The notes: a model not told the origin generated them from the sequence alone. Positions 8,366 to 17,434 are shown, counted from the first letter of the stretch. The stretch: DNA of 64,000 nucleotides from Halobacillus litoralis (GCF_020171725.1 NZ_JAIVAJ010000005.1:62001-126000); one strand, 5' to 3'. Numbers and translations are program-made.

Positions 8366-10552
8366 TTATTTTACTTCATCCACCAATTTGTTGAAGAAAC
8401 TAATATAAGTATTCACAAGCTCATTCTCATTTTGTTCAGAGTCCTCAGCATACAGAATGTTTTTCAATGCAAAGTATCTTGCCTTTATTTGTTCGTCTTG
8501 CGCTTCTTCATATCTGCTCAACGCTTTTTTGGATTCTTCAATTTCTCCTAGTAACAAATATGATTCAGCTGCGAAAACATGTGCTTTTGATGGTAACATA
8601 ACATTCACCTTATCTGGGATATTCTCCGAAGAATATTCCATCTGATGCTCCATTTGTTCTTCATACTCTTGCACTGCCATTTCTAAGTTAGACTGTCTAT
8701 TTGAGGGGTTTTCCTCAGCATAAACAATATTTTGTGCTATATATGGATATGCATACTGCACACTAAATTCATTTAGGCTTGTTGCCCTCTTGAGGTACAT
8801 TATAGAGCTTTGCTTTTCCCCCAAATCGTTATACAAGTTAGCGGTATCATAGAGGGTCTTGTGATATTGTGGGTTCATACTTACAGCTTTCTCCAGGTTT
8901 CTTATTGCAGCTTTCTTAACCTCTTCACTTTGTTCTTTTTCATATGAAGTGACATAAACTTCAGCTAGCTTCAACCGATATTCGGGGTTCCATGGGTTGT
9001 ATCTTATTGCGTTTATATAAAGCTCTTCAGCTGCCCCAAGTGAAATATCCTTACTCGAGGCATCTGACTCAATAGTTGTGGCAGCATAGAACCTTATATT
9101 GAAAAACAGAGAAATAGCTACAAATGTGACAACAGGAATTAACAATAATACCCATTTTTTATTAATATAAAATTCGGCCAGACTATTCGGATTAATCGAT
9201 AAAAGAATCATTATTAACAACACCATTACAAAGGAACCATATCTCATATTGAAATCCAGCATTGAATGCATAAGCAAAACCGATGATGCCAATAACGCTG
9301 CCAAATGTGTAACATGTGGGAATGCAAATTGATTCTTAGAAACCTTAAAAAGCCAACAGCCTAATAAAATCATAATAATCGTGAAACCACTCCACCCAAT
9401 TTTCAGTAACTGGTCTAAAAAGAAACTATGTGTTTCTGTAGCCCAAAAAGGAAGATTTTGATGTGACGGAAACAATATACTCCATGCATCTCCGCCATTT
9501 CCTATTAAGGGGGAAATCAAGCTCATTTCTAGAGCTAAAGAGTAAATATTAAGTCGGCCCGCGACACTATTACTTTCTAAACTAATAGATTTAACCTTCT
9601 CGATTAATTGCTCGGGTACAAGTCCAGAAACATACATAATCGCTCCCATAGTTGTGATAGCCAAGAAAGCAATTAATATAAAAGCTATAGAATTCTTCTT
9701 TTTTAAGAATACCAGGCGATTGCATTTTTCAAAAATGTTATTCTTATCCTCAACAAAAAGTACCAGGACAGTAACCGCCATCACTATTAAGAAAGCAATC
9801 AAATTTGTAGAAAAGGAATAAATGAACATCCCCGATACAATACTCAATAGAGAAAGACCAAAATAATTTACTAACTTATTGTTAGACACCAATAAAATAC
9901 CTGTTAGCCATATGAATAGTAATACAATGGTGGCTGCACGTGATTCAGACATTAAGAATGCGCCGGCTAGTAAAGGCAGACATATATTCAATAGTTGATT
10001 AGTTTTATTACTTAAGTCTGTGGATGTCTTTAAAACAATGGTGTAGATTAATCCTGCAGCAACTATAGCACCATACGTATTGGGATATTGAAAAAATCCG
10101 GAAAACCGTCCTGTATAGATTGCATCTTCATACTGAATAATCCCCCATTGCACTAAAAAAGGGAAGATAGCAATAAACAGAAAATAACAGGTCATGAGAG
10201 TAGGTGATATTTTCCTTATATTGTTATTTAGTAAGAGTAAATAACACGTTCCAAAAAATGAAGCATAGGTGCTCCACCTTATGTATTCCTGTATGGTTGC
10301 AAAAAATGATAAGGAATCGATCATAGACAAAAGATATAGTACTGGGAAACAAAACAGAATCATTGCTCTAATATCTAGAGTTTTACGGGCTATTGTCCTT
10401 GCTATTAAATAAATCAGAAAAACGAGCTGAATGAGCAATTCCCAAATATATAATTGCTCATCAAAAAATAAGCCCTTTGAAAAAGGACTTATAATTAATA
10501 TCATGGTCATGATGCCTAAAGTCATGTAGTCAAGTATATTCTTGATTCCCAT
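8366..10552 (-). CDS. O-antigen ligase/oligosaccharyltransferase-like membrane protein with TPR tail
   Basis: A 728-residue protein. The first 440 residues hold ten or more membrane helices and a large extracellular loop of Wzy_C (O-antigen ligase) character around residues 345-400, including GNGGDAW and ATETHSFFLDQLLKIGW. Residues about 490-720 are soluble and contain TPR-like helical pairs such as PEYRLKLAEVYVTSYEKE and QYHKTLYDTANLYNDLGE. This architecture is known for O-antigen ligases, Wzy polymerases and bacterial O-oligosaccharyltransferases. It sits between an ABC glycan exporter and S-layer genes, as WsfB does in Geobacillus S-layer glycan clusters. A role in transferring glycan to surface protein is therefore plausible, but it is inferred. 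Confidence 0.8.
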   Translation of the reverse strand: MGIKNILDYMTLGIMTMILIISPFSKGLFFDEQLYIWELLIQLVFLIYLIARTIARKTLDIRAMILFCFPVLYLLSMIDSLSFFATIQEYIRWSTYASFFGTCYLLLLNNNIRKISPTLMTCYFLFIAIFPFLVQWGIIQYEDAIYTGRFSGFFQYPNTYGAIVAAGLIYTIVLKTSTDLSNKTNQLLNICLPLLAGAFLMSESRAATIVLLFIWLTGILLVSNNKLVNYFGLSLLSIVSGMFIYSFSTNLIAFLIVMAVTVLVLFVEDKNNIFEKCNRLVFLKKKNSIAFILIAFLAITTMGAIMYVSGLVPEQLIEKVKSISLESNSVAGRLNIYSLALEMSLISPLIGNGGDAWSILFPSHQNLPFWATETHSFFLDQLLKIGWSGFTIIMILLGCWLFKVSKNQFAFPHVTHLAALLASSVLLMHSMLDFNMRYGSFVMVLLIMILLSINPNSLAEFYINKKWVLLLIPVVTFVAISLFFNIRFYAATTIESDASSKDISLGAAEELYINAIRYNPWNPEYRLKLAEVYVTSYEKEQSEEVKKAAIRNLEKAVSMNPQYHKTLYDTANLYNDLGEKQSSIMYLKRATSLNEFSVQYAYPYIAQNIVYAEENPSNRQSNLEMAVQEYEEQMEHQMEYSSENIPDKVNVMLPSKAHVFAAESYLLLGEIEESKKALSRYEEAQDEQIKARYFALKNILYAEDSEQNENELVNTYISFFNKLVDEVK

Positions 10553-10557
10553 ATGGT

Positions 10558-11001
10558 TTATTTCTCCTCAACAACGAATTCTCCACTGGCAATTTTTTCA
10601 TCATTTTCGCTAGCCACCAATTGATACGCTCCCGCTCCTGTTTGTTCGAAAATGGATGCTGAAAGACCATTTGTAATTTCAACCGATCCTGAATCAACTG
10701 GTAGTTCTGACTCAGATAAGGTATTCCAATCCTCATCATTAAGCTTGTTTAGTGAGATTGTGATTTGGTCAGATTGAACTGGCTCGGTTAGCAATATAAC
10801 AAACTGTGGATCGGACCCTAGTGAGAATGTATTCTTTAAGCTCACCTTACCATCTTCTACTCTGTCGCCGAATACAATCTGGCTTTGTTTTAAATCTATT
10901 TCTTCATCATTAAGCAAAGTTTCTGAAGTATTACTTTGGGAGCAACCTGTAATTACGGCTAATAGCATTCCCAAGATTAAAATTGATATCAAATTCTTCA
11001 T
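10558..11001 (-). CDS. Small lipoprotein, function unknown
   Basis: A 147-residue protein with a lipoprotein signal ending VITGC (Cys about 20), so it is predicted to be anchored on the outer face of the membrane. The mature part is acidic and beta-rich (QFVILLTEPVQSDQITISL), with no family I recognise. It precedes the Wzy_C protein by only 5 bp and heads that transcript. A good sigma-A promoter lies at 11025-11053. It may be an accessory factor for glycan transfer or an independent surface protein. Confidence 0.75.
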   Translation of the reverse strand: MKNLISILILGMLLAVITGCSQSNTSETLLNDEEIDLKQSQIVFGDRVEDGKVSLKNTFSLGSDPQFVILLTEPVQSDQITISLNKLNDEDWNTLSESELPVDSGSVEITNGLSASIFEQTGAGAYQLVASENDEKIASGEFVVEEK

Positions 11002-11024
11002 TATGTATTTCCCTCCATAACTAC

Positions 11025-11053
11025 ATTATATTTAAGGGATGAAGTTTCATCAA
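11025..11053 (-). promoter_or_regulatory. Sigma-A promoter for lipoprotein/glycan operon
   Basis: On the minus strand, TTGATG (11053-11048) and TATAAT (11030-11025) are separated by 17 bases. The lipoprotein ATG lies 24 bases after the -10, preceded by GGAGGG. This is the best promoter seen upstream of the left cluster. Confidence 0.7.
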
Positions 11054-11217
11054 CCATATTCCTACAAATTCCTACGATTCTCTCAATAAAATAGCAGTAA
11101 TAAATTTATAAGAAGAGAATCCATCACATTTCGTTCCATAGATTCTAGTACATGAAGGATATCACCGTTAGCACTTGGGTTTACAGTATGTACATATACC
11201 TTTAATACTTTTTGAGT

Positions 11218-11250
11218 ATAAAAAAGAAGCTCCTAGAAAGGAGCTTCTTT
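11218..11250 (-). terminator. Terminator of the S-layer operon
   Basis: A perfect 12-bp stem (11223-11234 with 11239-11250) with a four-base loop is followed by a T-run on the minus strand. It lies 13 bases after the 886-aa surface protein gene and closes the three-gene S-layer transcript. Confidence 0.9.
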
Positions 11251-11262
11251 AAATCGAAGATA

Positions 11263-13923
11263 TTACTCTTCTTCCTCAGGTACTGTGATTGTATCTGGGA
11301 ATACTGCATCGTTTCCTTGCTCGTCTTCAAGGAAGCGGCTAGGATCAAGGTCGATTGTGAAGTCGTTGTTTTCTGCATCATATACATAAACAGTAACTGT
11401 TGCACTGTCACCTGAAATTGATGCAATTGTGAATTCGTCTTCATCAAGTTCACTTAGATCATCTACAGTCACGAAAGTATAGCCTTCAACATCTAGGTAG
11501 TTACCTAGAGCATCAGCATTTCCTTCTACATCTTCAGTGAAAGTAAGCTCTACAGACTGAACGTTAGTAACGTCTGTATCTTCACGACTGATTTCATCGT
11601 CGTCGTTAGCATTACCAAGCTCAGGGCTAACTCCGTCAGCGATTGTTACTTCACCAGAAGCAATCTGAAGGTCGTATGAGTTAGTTGTATCTGGGTCTGC
11701 TACGATGGATAGAGTTACGTTATCTACTTCGTGATTGAATTCGTCTTCAAGAACGAAAGTAGCTACTGTATCACCATCATCAAGCTCAGTAGATACTTCT
11801 TCAATATCTACATCAACGCCACCGATTTCGAAGTCGAAATCATCAGCTTCAAGATCAACGCGATCGTTGATAGTAACTTCTACAGTATCTGTAGATGTAG
11901 CTTCAGCGTCTAGAGAAATATCAGTTGCGTCTGCGATATCTACATCAAACGAGAATTCGTTAGTTGGGTTACCTGCAGCGTCAGCAACACGTGCTACTTC
12001 TAGTGTGTCCTCTGAATCAACAGTTAGTCCTTCCTCGTTGTCTGTAGGAATTGTAATTTCAACAGCCTGACGGTTGTCAATTACTTCGATAGATGCTTCA
12101 ACATCAGACTCATCTAGGTTCACATCATTGATTTGGTACTTATCAAGATCTGCAACACTATATTGTCCTTCTGTAGCCATTTCTTCTGGGAAGTTAACTA
12201 CAAGTGTGTAAACATCTTCATCATCTGTGTAAAGAGTAGATGTTACATCATCTACATCGATTGCAGTACTATCATCAACGAAGAACTCTTTTGTAGTCTC
12301 TTCGATTTCATTACCTGCAAGGTCTTCGATGTCGCTTACTACTACAGCTTTATCTCCAGATAGTTCTTCAGAGAATGTAAGTGTGATTTCGTCACCATCT
12401 ACAGTTACGTCGTCAACGATATCCTCTTCCTCTTCACCGTCAGCGTCAAGGATTTGGAAATCATCTTCGTCAACGGAATCTGCATCGATATCTTCAGAGA
12501 AAGTAAGAGTAGCTTCTGTTTCAGAGTCAGACTCTACTTCTAGAAGTTCAGGAGCAGTTTCATCCACTGTAACTTGTACTTCTTGACGAATAGTAGATTC
12601 GTTTAGGTTATCCCATTTGTCAAGGATTGCTTCACCATCAACATACACGTAAGCAGTACCTTCTGGAAGTTCGTTGTCACCAAAGTCAAGAGTAAGCTCG
12701 TTACCGTCGACAGTAGCACCGATTTGGTTTCCAGCTTTATCTTCGTCAGTGTCTTCTACAACAGTGTTGCTAGTGTTAGTGTGGTAGAAAGATTCGAAAG
12801 TTGCATCATCAGCAATTTCGATATCTTCGTTGAATACTAGAGTTACACTGTTACGTGTAGCATCTTTGTACTCTACTACTTCTGGAGCTTCGTTGTCTTC
12901 TTCAACTTCTAGCTCGTAGTCACCGCCGATTAGGCTGAATCCAGCGTAATCTTCAAGTTCGTTATCGATGCTGAAATCAACTGTACCTTCTTCAAAAGTA
13001 GAGTAAACTTCAACGTTTGCTTCAGTGTTGTTCTTGACGAATTCTACGTTACGTACGAATAGCGTGTCGTTACCTTGAGAAAGTTCGAAGGAATCTTCAA
13101 CACTGTCTCCGCCTTCTACAGTAACCCACTCATCGTCTTCATTTTTCTCTACAGCAAGTGGCTCAGAGAATGAAACTTTAACTGTATCGTTACCAATTAC
13201 AGCAGCTTCATTTACTTCTGGAACTGTTGTATCGAAGAATGAAAGATCTTCTGTTACTGTTTCGCCAAGTACTACATCATCCATTTCAAATGTAGCATCA
13301 GTTTGGTTAGGAACATGCTCTTCAAGAGTTAATGTAACTGTGTCACCATCAACAGTAACATCTTCGAAAGAGTAATCTTCGTCATCTTCGTCTTCAAGAG
13401 AGTAGTTGTCTGTGTTTGTTAGCTCATCAGTTTCTTCAACTTCAGAAGACAATGTTACTTGAATCTGTTTAAGGTTAAGTACCTCTACAGAATCAACCAT
13501 AACTTCGCCTGTAGAATCGCTTGGAGCTTCGTACTCGTCCCAAGAATCAACAGTGTCTTCGTCTACTAGGTTATCTTCGTCAGCTGCAAGATCTTCTAGT
13601 AGTTCAAGAGTGCTAGTTTCAGGGTTATCTAGTTTAGCAGTAGCTAGAGCGTTGTATGTTACATACACGCCATCACCGATACCTACTGCAGCTACAGAGA
13701 AGCTGTCAGAAGTGATTTTGTCGTAAAGATCGCCTTCGCCGTCAAGTAGAGCGCTAGCGTAGTCAGCGTAGCTTACTGTGTAACCTTCGCCGTCGTATGA
13801 AAATGCAATTGTTTCAATGTTTTCTGCTGCATCAACAGTTTGTGGTGCAACACCTGCTACTGCTGGTACCGCTAGAGCAGATGCTAGAGCTGCTGATGAA
13901 AGAACTTTAAGATTCTTTTTCAT
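11263..13923 (-). CDS. Large acidic surface protein with Ig-like repeats
   Basis: An 886-residue secreted protein. The signal peptide ends VDA-AE near residue 33. Residues about 38-135 form a domain (SYADYASALLDGEGDLYD, then VYVTYNALATAKLD) that is also the main content of the 151-aa neighbour. After it come about five Ig-like domains of the SbsA/Big_5 kind, marked by VKVSFSEPL, VTLVFNEDI, ATLTFSEDI, LVVNFPEEM and VELTFTEDV. Asp and Glu dominate, as in surface proteins of halophiles. There is no SLH domain, LPXTG motif or C-terminal anchor, so attachment must differ from that of the SLH partner upstream. It is probably a major cell-surface lattice component, and its own gene function is unproven. 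Confidence 0.85.
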   Translation of the reverse strand: MKKNLKVLSSAALASALAVPAVAGVAPQTVDAAENIETIAFSYDGEGYTVSYADYASALLDGEGDLYDKITSDSFSVAAVGIGDGVYVTYNALATAKLDNPETSTLELLEDLAADEDNLVDEDTVDSWDEYEAPSDSTGEVMVDSVEVLNLKQIQVTLSSEVEETDELTNTDNYSLEDEDDEDYSFEDVTVDGDTVTLTLEEHVPNQTDATFEMDDVVLGETVTEDLSFFDTTVPEVNEAAVIGNDTVKVSFSEPLAVEKNEDDEWVTVEGGDSVEDSFELSQGNDTLFVRNVEFVKNNTEANVEVYSTFEEGTVDFSIDNELEDYAGFSLIGGDYELEVEEDNEAPEVVEYKDATRNSVTLVFNEDIEIADDATFESFYHTNTSNTVVEDTDEDKAGNQIGATVDGNELTLDFGDNELPEGTAYVYVDGEAILDKWDNLNESTIRQEVQVTVDETAPELLEVESDSETEATLTFSEDIDADSVDEDDFQILDADGEEEEDIVDDVTVDGDEITLTFSEELSGDKAVVVSDIEDLAGNEIEETTKEFFVDDSTAIDVDDVTSTLYTDDEDVYTLVVNFPEEMATEGQYSVADLDKYQINDVNLDESDVEASIEVIDNRQAVEITIPTDNEEGLTVDSEDTLEVARVADAAGNPTNEFSFDVDIADATDISLDAEATSTDTVEVTINDRVDLEADDFDFEIGGVDVDIEEVSTELDDGDTVATFVLEDEFNHEVDNVTLSIVADPDTTNSYDLQIASGEVTIADGVSPELGNANDDDEISREDTDVTNVQSVELTFTEDVEGNADALGNYLDVEGYTFVTVDDLSELDEDEFTIASISGDSATVTVYVYDAENNDFTIDLDPSRFLEDEQGNDAVFPDTITVPEEEE

Positions 13924-13982
13924 TAGTAAATTTCCTCCCTATTTTCAGGTAAATAAGTACTTAATTTATGCCTAAACCATCT

Positions 13983-14438
13983 CTACTTAATAGAGATAAC
14001 TTCAGGAACAATTTCGTTACCGGTTTCCCCACCGATAATTGGTTCTCCGCCACCTGTGAATCCTTCTAGAGCCTGGTAGTCCTCTACCGTGCTGTCATCG
14101 ATAGGATCTTCAGAAAGGTCTGCAAGGATTTCAGTTACTTCATCTCCATCTAAGACGGCTGAAGCGTAATCCATGTAGGTGATGTACTCACCGTTTGAAA
14201 GACCTAAAGCGGAAATTTGATTACTTGTAACAAAGTCGTACATATCTCCGTCACCATCCAACATTGCGCTGGAAAGATCAGAGAAACCGACAGCAGCTTG
14301 TGTGCCATCGTAGTCGTAAACGACTTCGGTAAATGTGAGTGTCTCCGCTGCATCTACTTGCGTAACTGCAACGGAACCCACAGATGCCAAGGCGGCCATT
14401 GGAGCTAGAGTCAAAGCCAATGCTGCACGTTTGTTCAT
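13983..14438 (-). CDS. Small secreted protein sharing the N-terminal domain of the 886-aa protein
   Basis: A 151-residue protein with a signal peptide ending VDA-AE (about residue 31). Its mature body aligns along its length with residues about 38-150 of the next gene product: GFSDLSSAMLDGDGDMYD against SYADYASALLDGEGDLYD, and EYITYMDYASAVLDGD against VYVTYNALATAKLD. It stops at EVISIK, exactly where the larger protein's first Ig strand (EVLNLKQIQVT) begins. It is therefore either a domain-only partner or a truncated paralogue. It lies 22 bp after the SLH gene and 59 bp before the large gene, probably in one transcript. Confidence 0.75.
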   Translation of the reverse strand: MNKRAALALTLAPMAALASVGSVAVTQVDAAETLTFTEVVYDYDGTQAAVGFSDLSSAMLDGDGDMYDFVTSNQISALGLSNGEYITYMDYASAVLDGDEVTEILADLSEDPIDDSTVEDYQALEGFTGGGEPIIGGETGNEIVPEVISIK

Positions 14439-14460
14439 CTGTAAACCACCTTACTATTTA

Positions 14461-15618
14461 TTACTGAACGACTACAGTCGCAGCTTCAAGTTCAGACTGA
14501 TCGTAGCCAGAAACTTGTAGGTTACGGTAAGAACCTTCGCCTTCTTCGTCTGTTAGTTCGAACATTTCGCCTTGAACGTCAAGCATTACAGAAGCGTCAG
14601 AATCCAAGTCTTCACCTGAAAGATCAACTTCTACTGCGAATACGCCAGGTACGATTGTTTGTACTTGGTACTCATCGAAATCAGATAGAGTTCCTAGTTC
14701 CATTGTGTCAGCAGGAGGCTCAACAGTACCGCCTACTTGATCACCATCAACCCAAACACCAGCATTGTTAAGCTCTTCTAGTGTATAGCCTGATACTTGA
14801 AGGTTAACGAATGCTTCGCGCTCTTCGTCATACTCAAGATCGATTGTATCTTCGCCTACAGAAAGTTGCACTTCAGAATCAGCGTCTGCGCCGATTGCTT
14901 CTGGAGAAATTTCTACAGCGTTAATTCCTGGAAGGATTTCTTGTGCAACACCACCAAGAGATTCGAATGTTTCGCCTTCTTGGCCATCTTGCCAGATCAT
15001 CCATGCTTCATAAAGCATTTTAGAGAAGTCGCCACGCTTGATTTCGTCGCCTACACCGAATGAACCGTCTTCGTAACCGCTAGCGATACCTAGGTCAGCT
15101 ACTACGTCGATGTATGGGTAAAGAGAAGTTTCACTACGGTCAGTGAAGTCAGACTCTTCAACGCCTTCAGTTTCGAAATCGAAAGCTTCAACGATGATCT
15201 TCGCCATTTGCTCACGAGTTAGGTTAAGGTTTGGACCGAATTGTGTCTCAGAATAACCGCTGATTACACCTTCTTCTACAAGTGCGTCAACGAATTGCTC
15301 AGCACGTGCAGGTACGTCTGTGAAGTCAAAGTCAACGTCGCCGTCGAATGAGAATTCAGCAGCACCGTAGATCATCTTAGCAGCGTCAACACGCTTAAGA
15401 GAATCGCCCGGGCGGAATGTGTCATCCGGGAAGCCACCAATTACGCCCATATCATAAAGAGCGTTGATCGCTTCGTAGTGACGTGTGTCTTCAGAAACGT
15501 CTGTGAAGTCGTCTGCAGCTGCAGCGCTTACGGCAGCAGGAGCTAGAGCACCAGCTACTACAGCAGCACCAGCAGATGTTGCAAGAATCTTGTTTAAAGA
15601 TTTAGGTTGTTTTGCCAT
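14461..15618 (-). CDS. S-layer protein with three SLH domains
   Basis: A 385-residue secreted protein. The signal peptide ends VSA-AA (about residue 33). Three SLH domains follow (about 37-90, 95-150, 155-210), each with the FTDV...Y/FV..L...GVI.G motif and a late R(E/V) helix. This is the module that binds pyruvylated secondary cell-wall polymer. After it come two copies of a domain of about 70 residues, sharing EILPGINAVEI/TIVPGVFAVEV and NLQVSGY. The protein is much shorter than classical S-layer subunits and very acidic. It is the first gene of the operon behind a strong promoter and a long leader. It may anchor the two downstream surface proteins. Confidence 0.92.
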   Translation of the reverse strand: MAKQPKSLNKILATSAGAAVVAGALAPAAVSAAAADDFTDVSEDTRHYEAINALYDMGVIGGFPDDTFRPGDSLKRVDAAKMIYGAAEFSFDGDVDFDFTDVPARAEQFVDALVEEGVISGYSETQFGPNLNLTREQMAKIIVEAFDFETEGVEESDFTDRSETSLYPYIDVVADLGIASGYEDGSFGVGDEIKRGDFSKMLYEAWMIWQDGQEGETFESLGGVAQEILPGINAVEISPEAIGADADSEVQLSVGEDTIDLEYDEEREAFVNLQVSGYTLEELNNAGVWVDGDQVGGTVEPPADTMELGTLSDFDEYQVQTIVPGVFAVEVDLSGEDLDSDASVMLDVQGEMFELTDEEGEGSYRNLQVSGYDQSELEAATVVVQ

Positions 15619-15838
15619 TAACCTATTTCCTCCCTTTTTATGTACTTACTTGAAGCACATGATTATATTTAAAGAATCCCCATTATTATCCACAGAAGTG
15701 CATGTGCAGAAATATTCTGAGAATAAAGTCTGGGAATCTTCTTTACGTGGGTTAGAAGATTCATAGATTATGAAGTTGTCGTAGTTGTATGTAGTCATGG
15801 ATGTCCAACGTAATCTATGTCTTAATCTTACAAATTAC
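15619..15838 (-). promoter_or_regulatory. Long structured 5' leader of S-layer mRNA
   Basis: About 210 bases separate the predicted transcription start from the ATG at 15618, which has a GGGAGG ribosome site. Inside it GAATCTTCT (15734-15742) pairs perfectly with AGAAGATTC (15754-15762) around an 11-base loop. Long leaders with stem-loops are known to stabilise S-layer mRNAs in bacilli and lactobacilli. That role here is inference. Confidence 0.55.
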
Positions 15839-15866
15839 ATTCTACCAAAGTTGAGAACATTTTCAA
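15839..15866 (-). promoter_or_regulatory. Sigma-A promoter of the S-layer operon
   Basis: On the minus strand TTGAAA (15866-15861) and TAGAAT (15844-15839) are separated by 16 bases. No other promoter of this quality is seen before the SLH gene. Confidence 0.72.
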
Positions 15867-15931
15867 CAAATTTCTCAGTTAAATGACACTACTTTGCACC
15901 GTTTTTACGAATTGTAACGAGAATGTAACAT

Positions 15932-15976
15932 GGAAATGCGAAATGCAACAATCTTTTCAGTGTATTCCGCATTTCC
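15932..15976 (-). promoter_or_regulatory. Inverted repeat upstream of the S-layer promoter
   Basis: GGAAATGCG (15932-15940) is repeated inverted at 15968-15976 with 27 bases between. It lies about 65 bases upstream of the -35 and about 80 bases after the preceding gene, and it is not followed by a T-run. It could be an upstream regulator site or a weak 3' structure for the O-antigen-ligase-like gene. Confidence 0.35.
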
Positions 15977-16054
15977 GTAATTATTAAACTAACATTGTTA
16001 CTTTTTTTTTACAACAGATATGGTGCTGAATGAATATTTTGGCATGAGTGCCAT

Positions 16055-17434
16055 CTATGACTTTGGTTCCCTCGTTGTGGCATAACTGAGAATTAATGCT
16101 GATATCAGCCAGAACATGATGTTCAACTGAGGAATGAAGATCAGGTTGTTCGCCATATTCTGTCCCAGGTACGTACCGCTTCCGATGAACAATCCGATCA
16201 AAAGCACCTGCTTCAGCTGATTGCCACGGTTACGGAAGAACTGTTTACCAAGGTAGATGTAAAAATATAGGTAGATTGCCAAAAAACTCACAATCCCTAG
16301 TGTACCTGTTTCGGACGCGACTTTCAAATAGGAATTGTGTACCGAATATAAATCGTGCCCGACATTCAGTTCGGGATACTTTGTTACAAACTCTTTATAA
16401 TTCTCGTTGTAGTTCCCGATTCCGAGACCGAGGACTGGGTTGTCTCTATACATGTACCACCCTGTTTGCCAAAGAACGGTTCTTGAGACGACCGCTCGGT
16501 TTGTTCTGTCCTGGTTCTCTTTTAACGATTGACCTTCTTCAGGTTCTTCTTCAGAAGGTTCTTCCCCTGCTTTAGGAGCATCTGTACTTATAATTTCAAA
16601 TGGAAGGAACGACTGGATGACGAATACAGCAGATACGGAACGGTTCTGTACGTCCGGCATGCTGAATACGGCTGCGATCAGGATGGCACTTGCAATCAGC
16701 ATGTGCGGCTTGAATAATTTCTTATAGAACGTTTTCGGAATCATGAAGCTTGCCATGATGATGGCCATTGCCATGATGACCCATGCAGATCGTGTGAACG
16801 TCAGGATCTGGTTGAGGACGAAGATTCCGAAAAGCGTAAAGAATAAGATTTGCGTCCAGCGGTTCTTAAAGTAGACGACGGCCAGTAATAATAGTCCTGG
16901 TATTAGCATGTTGACGAATCCGCCGTAATAGTTCGGGTTGATCATCGTGGATGGGACGCGTCCCCACGCTTCCGTCAGGGCGTATAGTCCGGCTTTGTTC
17001 AAGTTGTAGTCCATGGCGAACTGGAACAGGCCGTAGACTCCCATGATGGTGATGACGGTGGCGAAGGTGAAGCCGAACGCTTTATATTCGCCTTTTGTGA
17101 ACTTCACTTTAAAGATGATCAGGAACAGGATGGCGTAGGATAGGTACCTGGCCATTTCCATTAAGCCCGGCATAATCGCGACGGCCTGTGTCAGGGAAAT
17201 GATCATTGCTAAGAAGTGGACGGCGAACAGGATGGCGAACCACCTCGACTTCGCTTCGTTCAGTTCTATTTTTCGTGTAATGAATTCGTACGCGGCAACG
17301 ACCGTAATGAGCGGGATCAGGAAGATTTCCGCTGATAAGGGGATGGGGCCTATGTACGTTTTAAACGGGACTAACGGGATGATGATCAAATGTAGCAGGA
17401 CAAGGTAAAAGGTCCAGCTATGGTTTCGTGTCAT
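16055..17434 (-). CDS. O-antigen ligase/polymerase family membrane protein
   Basis: A 459-residue polytopic membrane protein of about ten to twelve helices. The Wzy_C signature lies around residues 330-385: NPVLGLGIGNYNENY, then HNSYLKVASETGTLGI in the large outer loop before the last helices. Relatives include TuaE of teichuronic acid synthesis, O-antigen polymerases and ligases. It follows a GT4 gene by 26 bp and ends the cell-wall polymer unit, so it may polymerise repeat units or ligate polymer to the wall. The sequence does not separate these roles. It lacks the TPR tail of the similar protein at 8.4 kb. Confidence 0.82.
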   Translation of the reverse strand: MTRNHSWTFYLVLLHLIIIPLVPFKTYIGPIPLSAEIFLIPLITVVAAYEFITRKIELNEAKSRWFAILFAVHFLAMIISLTQAVAIMPGLMEMARYLSYAILFLIIFKVKFTKGEYKAFGFTFATVITIMGVYGLFQFAMDYNLNKAGLYALTEAWGRVPSTMINPNYYGGFVNMLIPGLLLLAVVYFKNRWTQILFFTLFGIFVLNQILTFTRSAWVIMAMAIIMASFMIPKTFYKKLFKPHMLIASAILIAAVFSMPDVQNRSVSAVFVIQSFLPFEIISTDAPKAGEEPSEEEPEEGQSLKENQDRTNRAVVSRTVLWQTGWYMYRDNPVLGLGIGNYNENYKEFVTKYPELNVGHDLYSVHNSYLKVASETGTLGIVSFLAIYLYFYIYLGKQFFRNRGNQLKQVLLIGLFIGSGTYLGQNMANNLIFIPQLNIMFWLISALILSYATTREPKS

